Below, one piece after another: positions 1-9,526 of a stretch of 64,000 nucleotides of DNA. Within the stretch, counting starts at the first letter, position 1. The number at the start of each line of letters is the position of its first letter. This DNA comes from Betaproteobacteria bacterium (lineage in GTDB: Bacteria > Pseudomonadota > Gammaproteobacteria > Burkholderiales > Casimicrobiaceae), in the NCBI GenBank assembly GCA_003153475.1, contig PLYT01000093.1:21808-85807 (forward strand). Reading direction: 5' to 3'. Made by a program: the position numbers and the translations under genes. Below the pieces are notes generated by a model that searched no databases, was not told the DNA's origin, and was given only the letters and a program-made list of their open reading frames with translations.

Positions 1-1841
1 GGCGGCTTACCGCGGGCGACAAGGATTCCGGCCCACAGTGGTCGCCCGACGGCAAGTGGATCGCGTTCACCGCCAAGCGCAAGGACGACGACGAAGCGCA
101 GGTCTACCTGATCGCCCCGGACGGCGGCGAGGCGCGACGACTGACGACCTTGTCGACGGGCGCGCTGGCGCTGCGCTGGTTTTCCGACAGCCGCCGTATC
201 GCCTTCGTGTCGTGGGTCTGGCCGGACCTTCGAAACGACAAGGCGCAGGCGAAGCGCAAGCGCGAGCGCAAGGAGTCGAAGATCAAGGCTCATGTGACCG
301 AGCGCACCGAGCCTCGCTACTGGGACCACTGGCTCGCCGACGGTCGCGAGCCGCATGTATTCGCCGCCGACGCGGGTAGCGGCAAGTCGCGCGATCTTCT
401 TGCCGGCACCGGCCTCTCGCTTCAGCCGTGGGATCCTTCCGCCGAGCATTACGACTTGAGCCCCGACGGCAAGGAGCTCGCGCTGACGGTGGACCTCGGT
501 AAAGAGCCGCGGATGATGAATTCTGCCGACATCGTCGCGGTCCGTCTGGCGACCGGCCGCCACCGTACGCTGACCGAGGGCAGTGGATTTTCCAGCGAGC
601 ATCCGCGCTATTCGCCGGACGGCAAACATCTGGTCTGGCACGCGTTCAACCTGAAGCGGGCGTTCAACGATCAGGGTCGTCTCATTCTTTGCGAGCGCGC
701 CACCGGCCGTACGGGGCGTCTAGCCGCCAGACTCGACCGCGCGACCAGCCATGTCGATTGGGCGCGCGACGGCGCGGCGCTGTACATGCTGATCGAGGAT
801 CGCGGCCGGCAGGGACTGTGGCGGCTGGACTTGAAGGATGCGATGCCGGCGCCGGTCGCCGCCGGCGGGACGCTCGGCGGCTTCGCCGTGTCGGGCGACG
901 GCAAGAGAATCGCGTTCGATCGGGCGAGCCTGTCGCATCCGGCGGCGCTGTTCGCGATCGGCGCCGATGGACGGGGCGAGTTGCCGCTGGAATCGCCGAA
1001 TCGCGCGCTGTTCGATCGCGCCGCGATCGGAGCGACGCGCGAATTCACCGTGAAAGGCTGGGGCGGCGACGACGTGCAGGTGTGGGTGACCTATCCGACG
1101 AATTTCGATCCCAAGAAAAAATGGCCGCTGCTGCACTCGATCCACGGCGGTCCCCACGCCGCGCATACCGACGGCTGGCATTACCGCTGGAATACGCAGC
1201 TGTTCGCCGCCCACGGCTATGTCGTCGTCGGCGTCAATTATCACGGCTCGTCGGGTTTCGGACAGCAGTGGCTGGAAACGATCACCGCGGATTACGGCCG
1301 CAGGGAATTCGCCGACACCGAAGCGGCAACCGACTTCATGCTCCGTCGCGGTTACATCGACCGCAACCGGCTGGTCGCGACCGGCGGCAGTTACGGCGGC
1401 TATATGGTCGCCTACATGAACGGGCACACCGACCGCTATCGCACGTTCGTCTGCCATGCCGGCTGCTACGACTGGGTCAGCATGATGGCCACCGACGGCT
1501 ACCTGTTTTTCGCCAAGGAGCTGGGCGCGTTTCATTGGGACAATCCGGCGCGGGTGATGCAGCAGTCGCCGCATCATTTTGCCAAGCGCTTCCGCACGCC
1601 GACGCTGGTCATCCACGGCGAGCTCGACTATCGCGTCCCGGCGACGCAGGCACTTCAGTACTACAACACGCTGCACGCCAGGCAGATTCCCACGCGCCTG
1701 GTGTACTTCCCCGACGAAAACCACTGGATACTGAAGCCGCAGAATTCGCGGCTCTGGTATCGCGAATTCTTCGACTGGGTCAAGCGCTACGCCGCGCCCG
1801 GCCCGTTGCGCCGGGGTCAGCGAACGCGTTTGGCGGGGTAG
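1..1841 (+). CDS. S9 family peptidase (acylaminoacyl-peptidase/DPP type), 5' truncated
   Basis: The reading frame is already open at position 3, so the start lies left of the window; about 612 residues are visible. The N-terminal part has repeated SPDG-type motifs of a TolB-like beta-propeller, which in this family gates substrate access. The C-terminal part is an alpha/beta hydrolase: nucleophile Ser in GGSYGGYM (codon at 1389), acid Asp in HGELDYRVP (about 1626) and His in DENHWIL (about 1722). The family releases short peptides or N-acyl amino acids from oligopeptides. The last 25 nt overlap the convergent KTSC gene. Whether a signal peptide exists cannot be told, because the N-terminus is missing. 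Confidence 0.95.
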   Translation, partial: RLTAGDKDSGPQWSPDGKWIAFTAKRKDDDEAQVYLIAPDGGEARRLTTLSTGALALRWFSDSRRIAFVSWVWPDLRNDKAQAKRKRERKESKIKAHVTERTEPRYWDHWLADGREPHVFAADAGSGKSRDLLAGTGLSLQPWDPSAEHYDLSPDGKELALTVDLGKEPRMMNSADIVAVRLATGRHRTLTEGSGFSSEHPRYSPDGKHLVWHAFNLKRAFNDQGRLILCERATGRTGRLAARLDRATSHVDWARDGAALYMLIEDRGRQGLWRLDLKDAMPAPVAAGGTLGGFAVSGDGKRIAFDRASLSHPAALFAIGADGRGELPLESPNRALFDRAAIGATREFTVKGWGGDDVQVWVTYPTNFDPKKKWPLLHSIHGGPHAAHTDGWHYRWNTQLFAAHGYVVVGVNYHGSSGFGQQWLETITADYGRREFADTEAATDFMLRRGYIDRNRLVATGGSYGGYMVAYMNGHTDRYRTFVCHAGCYDWVSMMATDGYLFFAKELGAFHWDNPARVMQQSPHHFAKRFRTPTLVIHGELDYRVPATQALQYYNTLHARQIPTRLVYFPDENHWILKPQNSRLWYREFFDWVKRYAAPGPLRRGQRTRLAG

Positions 1842-2026
1842 TCCTCGTCGATGTTGTCGCGAAAAAAACTCCACGGCGATGACGCGCCGGCGAAGCGCTG
1901 CCAAGTCTCCGCGGTGACGCCGGAATACTCGAAGATTCCATTGGTCAGCTCGACCACCAGCACGCGCTTGCGCTCGTCATAGCCGGCGGCACGCAGGTTG
2001 CCACCCGACAGCCGTTTCATTTCCAT
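1817..2026 (-). CDS. KTSC domain protein, 69 aa
   Basis: A 69-residue protein that is almost entirely a KTSC domain, the small module also found at the C-terminus of some lysyl-tRNA synthetases. Visible hallmarks are an AGYD strand, a hydrophobic VLVVEL strand followed by NGIFEYSGV, and an A-S-S-P-W-S-F-F region before a terminal DEDYPAKRV. The usual stand-alone family length is 60-75 residues. Function is unknown; nucleic-acid binding is only a guess. Its 3' end overlaps the S9 peptidase gene by 25 nt in convergent orientation. Confidence 0.85.
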   Translation of the reverse strand: MEMKRLSGGNLRAAGYDERKRVLVVELTNGIFEYSGVTAETWQRFAGASSPWSFFRDNIDEDYPAKRVR

Positions 2027-2097
2027 CGCATCGACTCCGGGAGCATCGCATCCACCCGGTTACATCGAGTCCATGCCAATCACACCGACCGCGGATC

Positions 2098-2484
2098 TCA
2101 CGACTTGGGCTTGGGTGGGACGTAGGGCGTGCAGCCTTCGAGCTTGCTCGGGACGCCGTTGTCGATCAGCACCAGGTCCATGCCTTTGCCGTGCAGCTCA
2201 AGACTCGCATTGCTGTACCGAATGCCGGAAGGGGCAGGAATCTGATAAAGCGTGATGGCTTCGGCGTTCGAGGTCAGCAGCCGGACTTCGCCGGGCTCGA
2301 AACGCATGATCAGGCGCTCGCCGGCCAGCTGACAGATGAAGGTCGGCTTCGCCGCATCCTCGGCTTCTTTGGCCGCGTTGTTCTCGCAGCCGGCAAGCTG
2401 GACCGCGAGCGCGAACGCTGCCGCAAGCCATACGAGCTTGCGTCCCGGTCCATGCCTGCCAACGGCGCATACGGCGCGCGGCAT
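2098..2484 (-). CDS. MliC-like lipoprotein (C-type lysozyme inhibitor family)
   Basis: A 128-residue lipoprotein with a hydrophobic N-terminus and a lipobox ending at C33 (QLAGC). The remainder resembles the MliC/PliC fold: FICQLAGERL opening strand, the SGIRYSN motif that in the family inserts into the lysozyme active site, then HGKGMDLVL and a closing Cys (EGC), suggesting the usual disulphide. Known members sit in the outer membrane and inhibit host C-type lysozyme. The ATG at 2484 is 2 nt after the lipocalin stop, so the two envelope genes are probably one operon. Family assignment is by motif and is weaker than the lipoprotein call. Confidence 0.75.
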   Translation of the reverse strand: MPRAVCAVGRHGPGRKLVWLAAAFALAVQLAGCENNAAKEAEDAAKPTFICQLAGERLIMRFEPGEVRLLTSNAEAITLYQIPAPSGIRYSNASLELHGKGMDLVLIDNGVPSKLEGCTPYVPPKPKS

Positions 2485-2486
2485 CG

Positions 2487-3095
2487 TCACTGCACCGCGC
2501 CCGGAGCCGGCGTTGGCGGCGTTATCGCCTGCACGATGTCGCACAGCCGCGCGGGCTGCTGCCTGCCGGTCGTCTGAACGGTCAGGACCATCGAGCACAA
2601 ATCGAACTGCGCTTCGGCCAGCGCCGCGGCGGCGCTCTTGAGGTCGGCATCGGACAGCGTGGGGTTGCGGGCAAGGATCCGGGCGTAGCGCAGCGATGGG
2701 TGCCCGACGACCAGCCAGTGCCCGTCGGGGGCGCGCGCGACGACGATCGACTCGCGGCCAAACGGGTACCACCAGATGCCCAGCAGGTGCACGCTCGTAA
2801 TCTTGAGCACCGAGGGCAGGGCGGGGTCCATCGGTCTCGCGCGAGCCTCCGAGCGCTCGGCCGTCCCGTCGACGCGAAGGCATTTGCTCTCGAGCATCAA
2901 CGCGCCGTTGTCGCCGCTCGAATATTCGGTTCGCGTGTCGCGCGCGCAGCGGCTTTGCAGGAACCCGCGGATCGATGCGATCTCGTACCAGGTCGCCAGA
3001 TAGCCGTCGAGCTTGAAATCGGGAACCGGCGTCAGCGCGACGGCCGGTGTCAGCGGAGCAAGCATGAAAAGCCCCATCAGGCAGCAACGCTTCAT
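2487..3095 (-). CDS. Blc-type lipocalin, secreted
   Basis: A 202-residue protein with an N-terminal signal segment (about residues 1-21) and the bacterial lipocalin signature LDGYLATWYEIA (about 29-40; the invariant Trp is residue 36). Further lipocalin strands follow, e.g. KITSVHLLGIWWYPFG and the HWLVVGHPS strand, and a Cys pair near the C-terminus. Bacterial lipocalins bind fatty acids or lysophospholipids at the envelope. Unlike E. coli Blc it shows no convincing lipobox, so it is likely periplasmic. The start is ATG 3095; the gene runs into the MliC-like gene with 2 nt between. Confidence 0.88.
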   Translation of the reverse strand: MKRCCLMGLFMLAPLTPAVALTPVPDFKLDGYLATWYEIASIRGFLQSRCARDTRTEYSSGDNGALMLESKCLRVDGTAERSEARARPMDPALPSVLKITSVHLLGIWWYPFGRESIVVARAPDGHWLVVGHPSLRYARILARNPTLSDADLKSAAAALAEAQFDLCSMVLTVQTTGRQQPARLCDIVQAITPPTPAPGAVQ

Positions 3096-3169
3096 CCGGT
3101 CCCTACGCCTTGTTGGGTCGGCAAGTGCGCGATCTTGGCGCATTTTGCCAGAGATCGCGCGCGAACGCG

Positions 3170-4549
3170 TCAGCAGTCGACGACGTTGACCGCCAGGCCG
3201 CCGAGCGAGGTCTCCTTGTATTTCGCCATCATGTCGCGCCCCGTCTCGTACATCGTCTTGATGACGGCGTCGAGGGAGACGCGATGAGCACCGTCGCCGC
3301 GCAGCGCCAGCGACGCGGCGTTGATCGCCTTGACCGCACCCATCGCATTGCGCTCGATGCAGGGTATCTGCACCAGTCCGCCGATCGGGTCGCAGCTCAT
3401 GCCCAGATGGTGCTCGATGCCGATTTCGGCGGCATTCTCGATTTGCGCATTGCTGCCGCCCAGTGCCGCGACGAGGCCCGCCGCCGCCATCGAGCAGGCG
3501 ACGCCGACCTCCCCCTGACATCCGACTTCGGCCCCCGAAAGCGAGGCGTTGCGCTTGCAGAGCCCGCCGATCGCCGCGGCGGTGAGCAGGAACGCGACGA
3601 TGCCGTCTTCGTTGGCGTCCTCGTAGAATTCGCGGTAGTAGCGGATTACGGCCGGAATGATGCCTGCGGCGCCGTTGGTCGGCGCCGTCACGACGCGGCC
3701 CCCGGCGGCGTTCTCCTCGTTGACGGCAATCGCATAGAGGCTCACCCAGTCGAGCGTCTCGGTCGGATTGCTCTCCTGCTGCGCGCGCTTGGCGAGCAGG
3801 GCCTGGTGCAGGCCCTTGGCCCGGCGCCGGACATTGAGGCCGCCCGGGAGGATGCCTTCGTTGCGCAGGCCCCGTTCGATGCATTCGTTCATGATCGCCC
3901 AGCGCTCGAGCAGCCCGAAGCGAACCTGATCGGGGCTGCGCAACGCGAGCTCGTTGATGCGCATCATTTCGGGAATCCGCTTGTGCGCGGCGTCGCCCTG
4001 CTTCAACAGTTCGGCCGCGCTGCTGAAGGGGTAGGGCACGCGCAGGCGCTGCAGCGCGTCGGGCAGCTGCTCGATTTCGTTTTCGGCGACGATGAAGCCG
4101 CCGCCGACCGAAAAATACACTTTGCGGGCGAGGCGAGTGCCGCCGGCGTCGAGCGCGGTGAAGCGTATGCCGTTGCTGTGGAACGCCAGCGACTTGTCGA
4201 CGCGAAACCGCAGGTGTTCATCGTCACGGAAGGTGATCGCGTGCCTGCCGTCGAGCAAGAGCGTTTGCGCCTCGCGGATCTGCCGCACCTTGTCGTCGAC
4301 CAGGTCGGGATCGACGCGGTCGGGCGTCTCGCCCGAAAGCCCAAGCAGGATCGCACGATCGGTACCATGGCCGCGACCGGTCAGCGCGAGCGAACCGTAC
4401 AGGTCGACGAAGACCTGCGTGACCTCTTCGAGCCGCTGACTGGCAGTGAGCTCGTGGACGAAGCGGTAAGCGGCGCGCATCGGTCCTACCGTGTGCGAGC
4501 TCGATGGCCCGAGACCGATCTTGAATAAATCGAAGGCGCTGACGAACAA
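3170..4549 (-). CDS. sdaA: L-serine ammonia-lyase, Fe-S dependent, single chain
   Basis: Converts L-serine to pyruvate and ammonia using a [4Fe-4S] cluster. The N-terminus has the family motif [13 protein letters not shown] (residues 12-24), and the C-terminal domain has the cluster cysteines C344 (GCQGEVG), C386 (SCDPIGG) and C397 (IPCIERN). The last residue is C459, matching the tail cysteine that fills the active site in the Legionella enzyme (C343/C385/C396/C458), so each position is offset by exactly one. That supports the TTG start at 4549 giving 459 aa, although no good Shine-Dalgarno precedes it. An in-frame ATG at 4615 would add 22 residues and overlap the divergent Sel1 gene. Confidence 0.95.
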   Translation of the reverse strand: MFVSAFDLFKIGLGPSSSHTVGPMRAAYRFVHELTASQRLEEVTQVFVDLYGSLALTGRGHGTDRAILLGLSGETPDRVDPDLVDDKVRQIREAQTLLLDGRHAITFRDDEHLRFRVDKSLAFHSNGIRFTALDAGGTRLARKVYFSVGGGFIVAENEIEQLPDALQRLRVPYPFSSAAELLKQGDAAHKRIPEMMRINELALRSPDQVRFGLLERWAIMNECIERGLRNEGILPGGLNVRRRAKGLHQALLAKRAQQESNPTETLDWVSLYAIAVNEENAAGGRVVTAPTNGAAGIIPAVIRYYREFYEDANEDGIVAFLLTAAAIGGLCKRNASLSGAEVGCQGEVGVACSMAAAGLVAALGGSNAQIENAAEIGIEHHLGMSCDPIGGLVQIPCIERNAMGAVKAINAASLALRGDGAHRVSLDAVIKTMYETGRDMMAKYKETSLGGLAVNVVDC

Positions 4550-4608
4550 GGAGGCGGAATCCGGCGGGTGATAGACTGAACAGCCATGATTGTACTCCGG
4601 GAGCGCCG

Positions 4609-5274
4609 ATGACATCCGGGTTCGCGCGGTTCTCGCGGCATGCGCTGGTCGCCGTGCTGCTGACCGGAATGGCTGCGTCGATTGCCGCTGCGGCCAGCGC
4701 CGGCTGGCTCGCTTATCAGCGTGGCGACTTCGCTGCCGCGCGTGCTGCCTACGAGCGCGACGCACGGTCGGGAGACCGGCTCGCGCAATTCAACCTTGCG
4801 ACGATGCTCCTGCATGGCGAAGGCGGTCCCGCCGATCCGGCGGCGGGTATCGACTGGCTGCGCAAGGCGGCGGAGGCCGGCATGGCGCAGGCGCAGTACA
4901 GCCTGGGCCTCCTCTATGAAGGCGGAACCGGCGTCACGCGCTCGCTCTCCGCGGCGACCGATTGGTGGGAAAAGGCTGCGGAGCAAGGCCACGTCGACGC
5001 GCAGGTCCAGGTCGGCACGCAGTACTTTCTCGGACGCGGTGCACCGAAGGATTGGACGCGCGCCGCCAAGTGGTACGAAGCGGCCGCCGAGAACGGCGAC
5101 GCCGGGGCGCAATATCTGATTGCGAGCTTCTATGAGCACGGCGACGGCGTCGCGCCGGACTTGAAGCGCGCGCTCGTCTGGTATCTGCAGGCCGCGCGCC
5201 AGGGCGACGCCGGTGCGGCATTGCAGGCGGACGACGTCGCGCGCCGGCTGGGTGTCGCGCTGCCGGGGCGCTAG
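4609..5274 (+). CDS. Sel1-repeat protein, exported
   Basis: A 221-residue protein with a signal peptide (about 1-28, ending AAAAS) followed by four consecutive 36-residue Sel1-like alpha-helical repeats (about 56-91, 92-127, 128-163, 164-199). Each has the AQ-x-x-L/I-x-x-x-Y and A-x-x-W-x-x-x-A-A-x-x-G pattern. Such solenoids scaffold protein-protein contacts in the periplasm; no specific partner can be named. It is divergent from sdaA and its last 4 nt overlap the convergent aceK stop. Confidence 0.88.
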   Translation: MTSGFARFSRHALVAVLLTGMAASIAAAASAGWLAYQRGDFAAARAAYERDARSGDRLAQFNLATMLLHGEGGPADPAAGIDWLRKAAEAGMAQAQYSLGLLYEGGTGVTRSLSAATDWWEKAAEQGHVDAQVQVGTQYFLGRGAPKDWTRAAKWYEAAAENGDAGAQYLIASFYEHGDGVAPDLKRALVWYLQAARQGDAGAALQADDVARRLGVALPGR

Positions 5275-7073
5275 TGCGGCGGCTCCAGCGCGCTGACCGG
5301 TGTCGGGGTCGCTGGCGCGCGCTCGGCGCAGGCATGGGCAAAGCGGATCGGGTCGGGATACGACAACACTTCTGGGGGCAACTCGGCAGCCTGTTGTTGC
5401 ATCCGCTGCCACGACCGCGCATCCAGCAGGTCCGCGTTGACCCGCAGAAAATCGGCGCACACTTCGGGATCGGTTAGCAGAAACGTCGCGAACTCCTCCG
5501 GAAAGATGTCGTTGGCCCCGACCGGATACCATACCTCGTCCGACATTTCGTCGTGCCCGGCGGAGGGCTGTGGGATCGCACGAAAGCGGCACGAGCTCAT
5601 GTACTCGATCTCGTCGTAGTCGTAGAAGACGATGCGACCGAAGCGCGTGACGCCGAAATTCTTGAACAGCAGGTCGCCGGGGAAGATATTTACCATCGCC
5701 AGCTGACGGATCGCCTCGCCGTAGTCGGCGATCGCGTGCTCGCGCTGGCGCGGCGAGGCGGATTGGAGGAACAGGTTGAGCGGGTTCATCCGCCGCTCGA
5801 TGTACACATGACGGATGACGATCATGTCTCCGTCTTCCTCGACGAGCGACGGCGCGACCGCCTCGAGCTCCGCGATCAGCTCCGGCGTGAAGCGGGCGCG
5901 CGGAAACGCAACGTCCGAATACTCGAGCGTGTCTGCCATCCTGCCGACGCGGTCGTGGTGCTTGACCAGCACGTACTTTTCCTTGACCCGCTCGCGCGTC
6001 GTCTCCTTCGACGGCGCGATCCTGTCCCGGATCACCTTGAACACGTACGGGTACGAGGGCAGGGTGAACACCGTCATCACCAGTCCCTTGATGCCCGGGG
6101 CGACGATGAAGCTGTCGGTCGAATGCTTGAGGTGATGCAGGAAATCCCGGAAGAACAGCGTCTTGCCCTGTTTCTGCAGACCCACCATCGTGTACAGCTC
6201 GGCCTCGGTGCGCTCGGGCGCGACATTGCGCAGGAAAGCGACGTAAGCCGACGGCACTTCCATGTCGACCAGGAAGTACGCGCGGTTGGCCGAGAACAGC
6301 AACGCGAGCTGCTCAGCGTCCATCAGCAGCGCGTCGACATAGAGCCGGCCGTCCGCGTCGTGCTTGATCGGAACGACGAACGGATACGCGTTGTAGCCGT
6401 TGATCACGCGTCCGACCACATAGGCGGTGCGATTGCGGAAGAACAGGCTCGACAGCACCTGGATCTGATGATTGGCCTCGAGCCGGAACGGACGCGGAAA
6501 GCGCTGGCGGAAAGCCGCCAGAAGATTGGCAAGATCGGCGCGAAAATCCGCAAAGCGGCGCTCGAGCCGGAAGTCGAGCACGATATCGATAAGGGCCTGT
6601 CGCAGTCCGTGCTGGCGCGGGTAGTACGAGCGATACGAGGGCGGGTCGGCGTCGATGTGCTCGGTCGAAATCGCCGGGCGCACGAACAGGCAGCGATTAT
6701 GAAAATAGCTGCGATCGAGGATCTTGCACGATACTGTATTGAAGAACGTCTCGGCGCACTCGGGCTGCTTGTGATCGATCAACAGCGCGACGTAGTGGCG
6801 CTTGACCTCGGCCCAGCGTGCGTCGTCGCTGTCGCCGCAGTCGAACTCGTTGCGCAACCGCGCGACGGTTTCGGCGACCCGGCGATCGTAGAAATCGATG
6901 CGCTCGCGCGATACGTGGCTGATCGCCAGCCAGTTGCCCGCCTCAAAGTGGCGCTTGGCTGTGGCGGCGCAATCGCGGAACAGAGCATAGTGGCGATTGA
7001 AGCCGTCCAGCGTGGCTTGCGCGATCGCCTGCGGGGTCGCCGGTCCCCTCATGCAGGCGATTGCTTCGGACAT
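5271..7073 (-). CDS. aceK: isocitrate dehydrogenase kinase/phosphatase
   Basis: A 600-residue bifunctional enzyme that phosphorylates and dephosphorylates isocitrate dehydrogenase, switching carbon between the TCA cycle and the glyoxylate shunt. The ATP-binding loop APGIKG is at 325-330 with K346 in VFKVIRD, matching the E. coli loop and catalytic lysine, and FYDYDEIEYMS provides the metal-binding region. The length is close to E. coli AceK (578). No aceA or aceB is adjacent, unlike the enterobacterial aceBAK operon. A small secreted-protein gene ends 20 nt upstream on the same strand and may be co-transcribed. Confidence 0.97.
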   Translation of the reverse strand: MSEAIACMRGPATPQAIAQATLDGFNRHYALFRDCAATAKRHFEAGNWLAISHVSRERIDFYDRRVAETVARLRNEFDCGDSDDARWAEVKRHYVALLIDHKQPECAETFFNTVSCKILDRSYFHNRCLFVRPAISTEHIDADPPSYRSYYPRQHGLRQALIDIVLDFRLERRFADFRADLANLLAAFRQRFPRPFRLEANHQIQVLSSLFFRNRTAYVVGRVINGYNAYPFVVPIKHDADGRLYVDALLMDAEQLALLFSANRAYFLVDMEVPSAYVAFLRNVAPERTEAELYTMVGLQKQGKTLFFRDFLHHLKHSTDSFIVAPGIKGLVMTVFTLPSYPYVFKVIRDRIAPSKETTRERVKEKYVLVKHHDRVGRMADTLEYSDVAFPRARFTPELIAELEAVAPSLVEEDGDMIVIRHVYIERRMNPLNLFLQSASPRQREHAIADYGEAIRQLAMVNIFPGDLLFKNFGVTRFGRIVFYDYDEIEYMSSCRFRAIPQPSAGHDEMSDEVWYPVGANDIFPEEFATFLLTDPEVCADFLRVNADLLDARSWQRMQQQAAELPPEVLSYPDPIRFAHACAERAPATPTPVSALEPPH

Positions 7074-7093
7074 CGCGAGGGCATCGCGCGAGC

Positions 7094-7441
7094 CTATTGC
7101 ACGATGTCCTTCTGCCGGGTCAGGTTGTCGGCTTCGATTTTCGCCTTGATCTCGGCGGTGTAGGTGTTGTACTCAGCGACGACGCGATTGGCGGCCGCGG
7201 TCGCGGCCTCGGCGATCGCCTTGTTCTGCTCGACGTATTGCTTGACGCACTCGCCGTAGGCTTTGAATTTCCGGTTGAACGTCGTCATGTTCGGGTCGAT
7301 CGCGAGCCGGCCAGAGAACTCGGGTTTGACGCAGGTATTCGGCGGAACAACGGGTGGAGCGGCGGCCGGCGCCGGCGTTTGTGCCGCGGCGCCGAGCGAG
7401 AATGCGGCGATGGACAGGGCGAAAACTGGGCTAAGACGCAT
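7094..7441 (-). CDS. small secreted protein of unknown function
   Basis: A 115-residue protein with a clear signal peptide (cleavage probably after AAAQ near residue 21), a Pro/Ala-rich spacer and a helical mature part containing two Cys (NTCVKPEF and YGECVKQY), possibly a disulphide, followed by an Ala-rich amphipathic helix. I do not recognise a named family. It lies 20 nt upstream of aceK on the same strand, but nothing links it to isocitrate dehydrogenase control. Confidence 0.75.
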   Translation of the reverse strand: MRLSPVFALSIAAFSLGAAAQTPAPAAAPPVVPPNTCVKPEFSGRLAIDPNMTTFNRKFKAYGECVKQYVEQNKAIAEAATAAANRVVAEYNTYTAEIKAKIEADNLTRQKDIVQ

Positions 7442-7536
7442 GCGGACCTCGTGACTTAAGGCGAAAGACGAATTTTATGCCGGCGCGCAACGCCTGGGAA
7501 GAAACTCCGGCCGCAGCGCTCTGCCGACGGGTCCGA

Positions 7537-8217
7537 CTAGCGCAGCAGCGCCGCGACGATGGCGACGCCTGCCGCGACCAGATCACCGGCCAGCCCGGCG
7601 CCGATGCGCAACCCGCCCGCGTCGGAGCCTCGCATCGTCAGGGCGTCGGCCAGGCGATCGACATCGACGGTCTTGCGCTGCACTTCGGCCGTGTTGAGCT
7701 CACGCAGTGCCTTGCCGATGGCCTCGGGATCGACAATCGCCAGCGGCGAGCCGCAGTACGGACAGACGGCGTCGTGCTGGAGGTCGATCGGCGCACCGCA
7801 ATTCGAGCACTGCATGTTGCGAACGCTCGCTTTGAGCGTTGCGAGCTCGCCGCCGGACAGCGGCCCGACGAAGTTCTTCTCCAGCAGGAATTGCACGAAC
7901 GGCGTCAGGCGGCCGTGGCCCCAGCCGCAGCGGTAATAGCTGAAATGGGTCGTGCGTTGCAGGTCGTGGGTCAGTGCGAGACGCGAGTTGCAGCGTGGGC
8001 AATCGAGCAACTCGGGCAGCGGATTGCGCGTCGCCGCGCGATGCGCATCGAACGCCTTGAAGACCTCGATGACCCCGCCCGGCGCGAGTTGCGTGCTCTC
8101 GTGCTCGTCGAACCAGACGAGCTGGCAGGGGAAGCAGAAATCGAGCGCCACCTGCCCGAGCAGCAGCCGCTCGAACTCGAGCGTCTGCATCGAGGCCCCG
8201 CAACCGGGGCAGTTCAC
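7537..8217 (-). CDS. multi-zinc-ribbon (TFIIB-type) protein with hydrophobic C-terminus
   Basis: A 226-residue protein with at least five CxxC knuckles: CPGC at 3-6, CFPC, CPRC, CSNC and CPYC. They form a TFIIB-like N-terminal ribbon (MNCPGCGASM with the CFPCQLVWFDEHE half) and two further ribbons. The C-terminus (AGLAGDLVAAGVAIVAALLR) is hydrophobic enough for a membrane anchor. Proteins of this build occur in other betaproteobacteria, but their function is not established. Alternatives such as a metal chaperone or a protein-interaction adaptor cannot be separated by sequence. Confidence 0.8.
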   Translation of the reverse strand: MNCPGCGASMQTLEFERLLLGQVALDFCFPCQLVWFDEHESTQLAPGGVIEVFKAFDAHRAATRNPLPELLDCPRCNSRLALTHDLQRTTHFSYYRCGWGHGRLTPFVQFLLEKNFVGPLSGGELATLKASVRNMQCSNCGAPIDLQHDAVCPYCGSPLAIVDPEAIGKALRELNTAEVQRKTVDVDRLADALTMRGSDAGGLRIGAGLAGDLVAAGVAIVAALLR

Positions 8218-8275
8218 GCGGCGCGCGTCCGGGCCGAAGCCCCGAAGTACAGCCGACGCGCGCCCAGGACAGAGA

Positions 8276-8473
8276 CTAAGTGCGTGCCCGATCGATCGTC
8301 GGGCAGTGGACCCACTCTACGTAGACCCCCCTTGCCTGTGCGGCACGGTCGATAGTCTGCATTCTTGCGTAGTCGCAAGTCACCGCCGGCGAAACGTTCT
8401 CGGCCTTCTGCATCGGAAGCGACGAACAGCCGCTGGCGATGGCGACGACCGTCAAGGCAAGGATGAGCTTCAT
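8276..8473 (-). CDS. small lipoprotein, 65 aa
   Basis: A 65-residue lipoprotein: MKLILALTVVAIASGC gives a short signal sequence with a lipobox, then a mature domain with two further Cys (VTCDYARM, WVHCPT), which probably pair. The ATG at 8473 is preceded by a strong ribosome site (GGAGGG, 6-11 nt upstream), which decides it over the longer in-frame start at 8497. No family is recognised. Confidence 0.72.
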   Translation of the reverse strand: MKLILALTVVAIASGCSSLPMQKAENVSPAVTCDYARMQTIDRAAQARGVYVEWVHCPTIDRART

Positions 8474-8598
8474 ATCGTGACCCTCCTGCGCCCCCAACTA
8501 TAGGCAAAAGAAACGGCCTGGGCAAGCCCCGCCGGCCGGCTGAAATCAGCCGCTCGCCGGTCGCGCCGTTGCGCCCCGGTCGCCGGCCGGCGCCGGAA

Positions 8599-9471
8599 CT
8601 AGAGGTTGCGTGTGGCGAAGGTGTCGCACTGGCGCAGGTCGCCGGAATCCAGGCCTGTCCTGAACCACTTGACACGCTGCGCCGACGAGCCGTGCGTGAA
8701 GCCTTCCGGGACGACGTAGCCGCGCGACTGCTGCTGGATCCTGTCGTCGCCGACCGCGGCCGCCGCCGCGATCCCCGACTCGACATCCTTGGCATCGATG
8801 ATGTTGCGCTGGATCGAGGAATGCCCCCAGACGCCCGCCAGGCAGTCGGCCTGCAGCTCGATCCGCACCGACATGTCGTTCCGCGTGCGGTCCGGTGCGC
8901 CGGCCATTTTTTTCTGCGCGGCATCCATCAGGCCGAGCTGGTTCTGCACGTGGTGGCCGACTTCGTGCGCGATCACATAGGCGCGGGCGAAATCGCCGGG
9001 CGCGCCGAAGCGCTGCGAGAGCTCCTGGAAAAAGCTCAAGTCGAGATAGACTTTGCGGTCCCCAGGGCAATAAAACGGGCCCGCCGCCGCACTGCTGAAG
9101 CCGCAGGCCGAGGCGATCTGGCCACGATAGAGCGTGAGCTTCGGCGGCTGGTAGCGCGTGCCCATTTGCTGGAAGATGCCGCGCCAGACGTCCTCGGTGT
9201 CGCCGAGCACGCGCGCGACGAATTCAGTCTGCGGATCTCGAGTTGCGGGTGTGCCGGGCGCCGGCTGCGGTGCCTGAGTCTGCACGGCCGGACTGCCGCC
9301 ATCGGTGAGCAGCGCCAGCACGTCCAGCGGGTTCTTGCCCAGCAGCAGGCTGACGATGACGACCAGTACGATCGCGCCGCCCGACAGGCGCAGGCCGCCG
9401 CCGAACATGCCCGGACTGCTGCCGCTGCTCTCCTCGACGTTGTCGCTGCGCCGGTAATCCTGCCATCGCAT
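8599..9471 (-). CDS. YpfJ-family neutral zinc metallopeptidase
   Basis: A 290-residue membrane-anchored protein: charged N-terminus with RWQDYRRSDNVE, one TM helix at about 31-46, a Pro/Gln-rich linker, then a zincin domain with HEVGHH (HExxH at 169-173) and the downstream IELQADCLAG segment that supplies the third zinc ligand. It also carries the family's GPFYCPGDRKVYLD block with two conserved Cys (C123, C135). Length and order match E. coli YpfJ. The catalytic domain should face the periplasm. Physiological substrate is unknown. Confidence 0.93.
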   Translation of the reverse strand: MRWQDYRRSDNVEESSGSSPGMFGGGLRLSGGAIVLVVIVSLLLGKNPLDVLALLTDGGSPAVQTQAPQPAPGTPATRDPQTEFVARVLGDTEDVWRGIFQQMGTRYQPPKLTLYRGQIASACGFSSAAAGPFYCPGDRKVYLDLSFFQELSQRFGAPGDFARAYVIAHEVGHHVQNQLGLMDAAQKKMAGAPDRTRNDMSVRIELQADCLAGVWGHSSIQRNIIDAKDVESGIAAAAAVGDDRIQQQSRGYVVPEGFTHGSSAQRVKWFRTGLDSGDLRQCDTFATRNL

Positions 9472-9526
9472 CGTTGCCGCTCCTGGGGGTCACATTGGCC
9501 GGAGTCTACGCGCCGCGCTTCCGCCG

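Noticed and set aside
5553..7163. 536-codon open frame antisense to aceK, and similar long antisense frames opposite other genes
   Set aside because: High GC suppresses stop codons in alternative frames; the translation is Arg/Ala/Asp-rich without family motifs, while aceK on the other strand is certain.
8537..8551. GGCTGA-AA-TCAGCC inverted repeat between the small lipoprotein and YpfJ genes
   Set aside because: Short stem, no T-run and no clear promoter context; not enough for a functional call.
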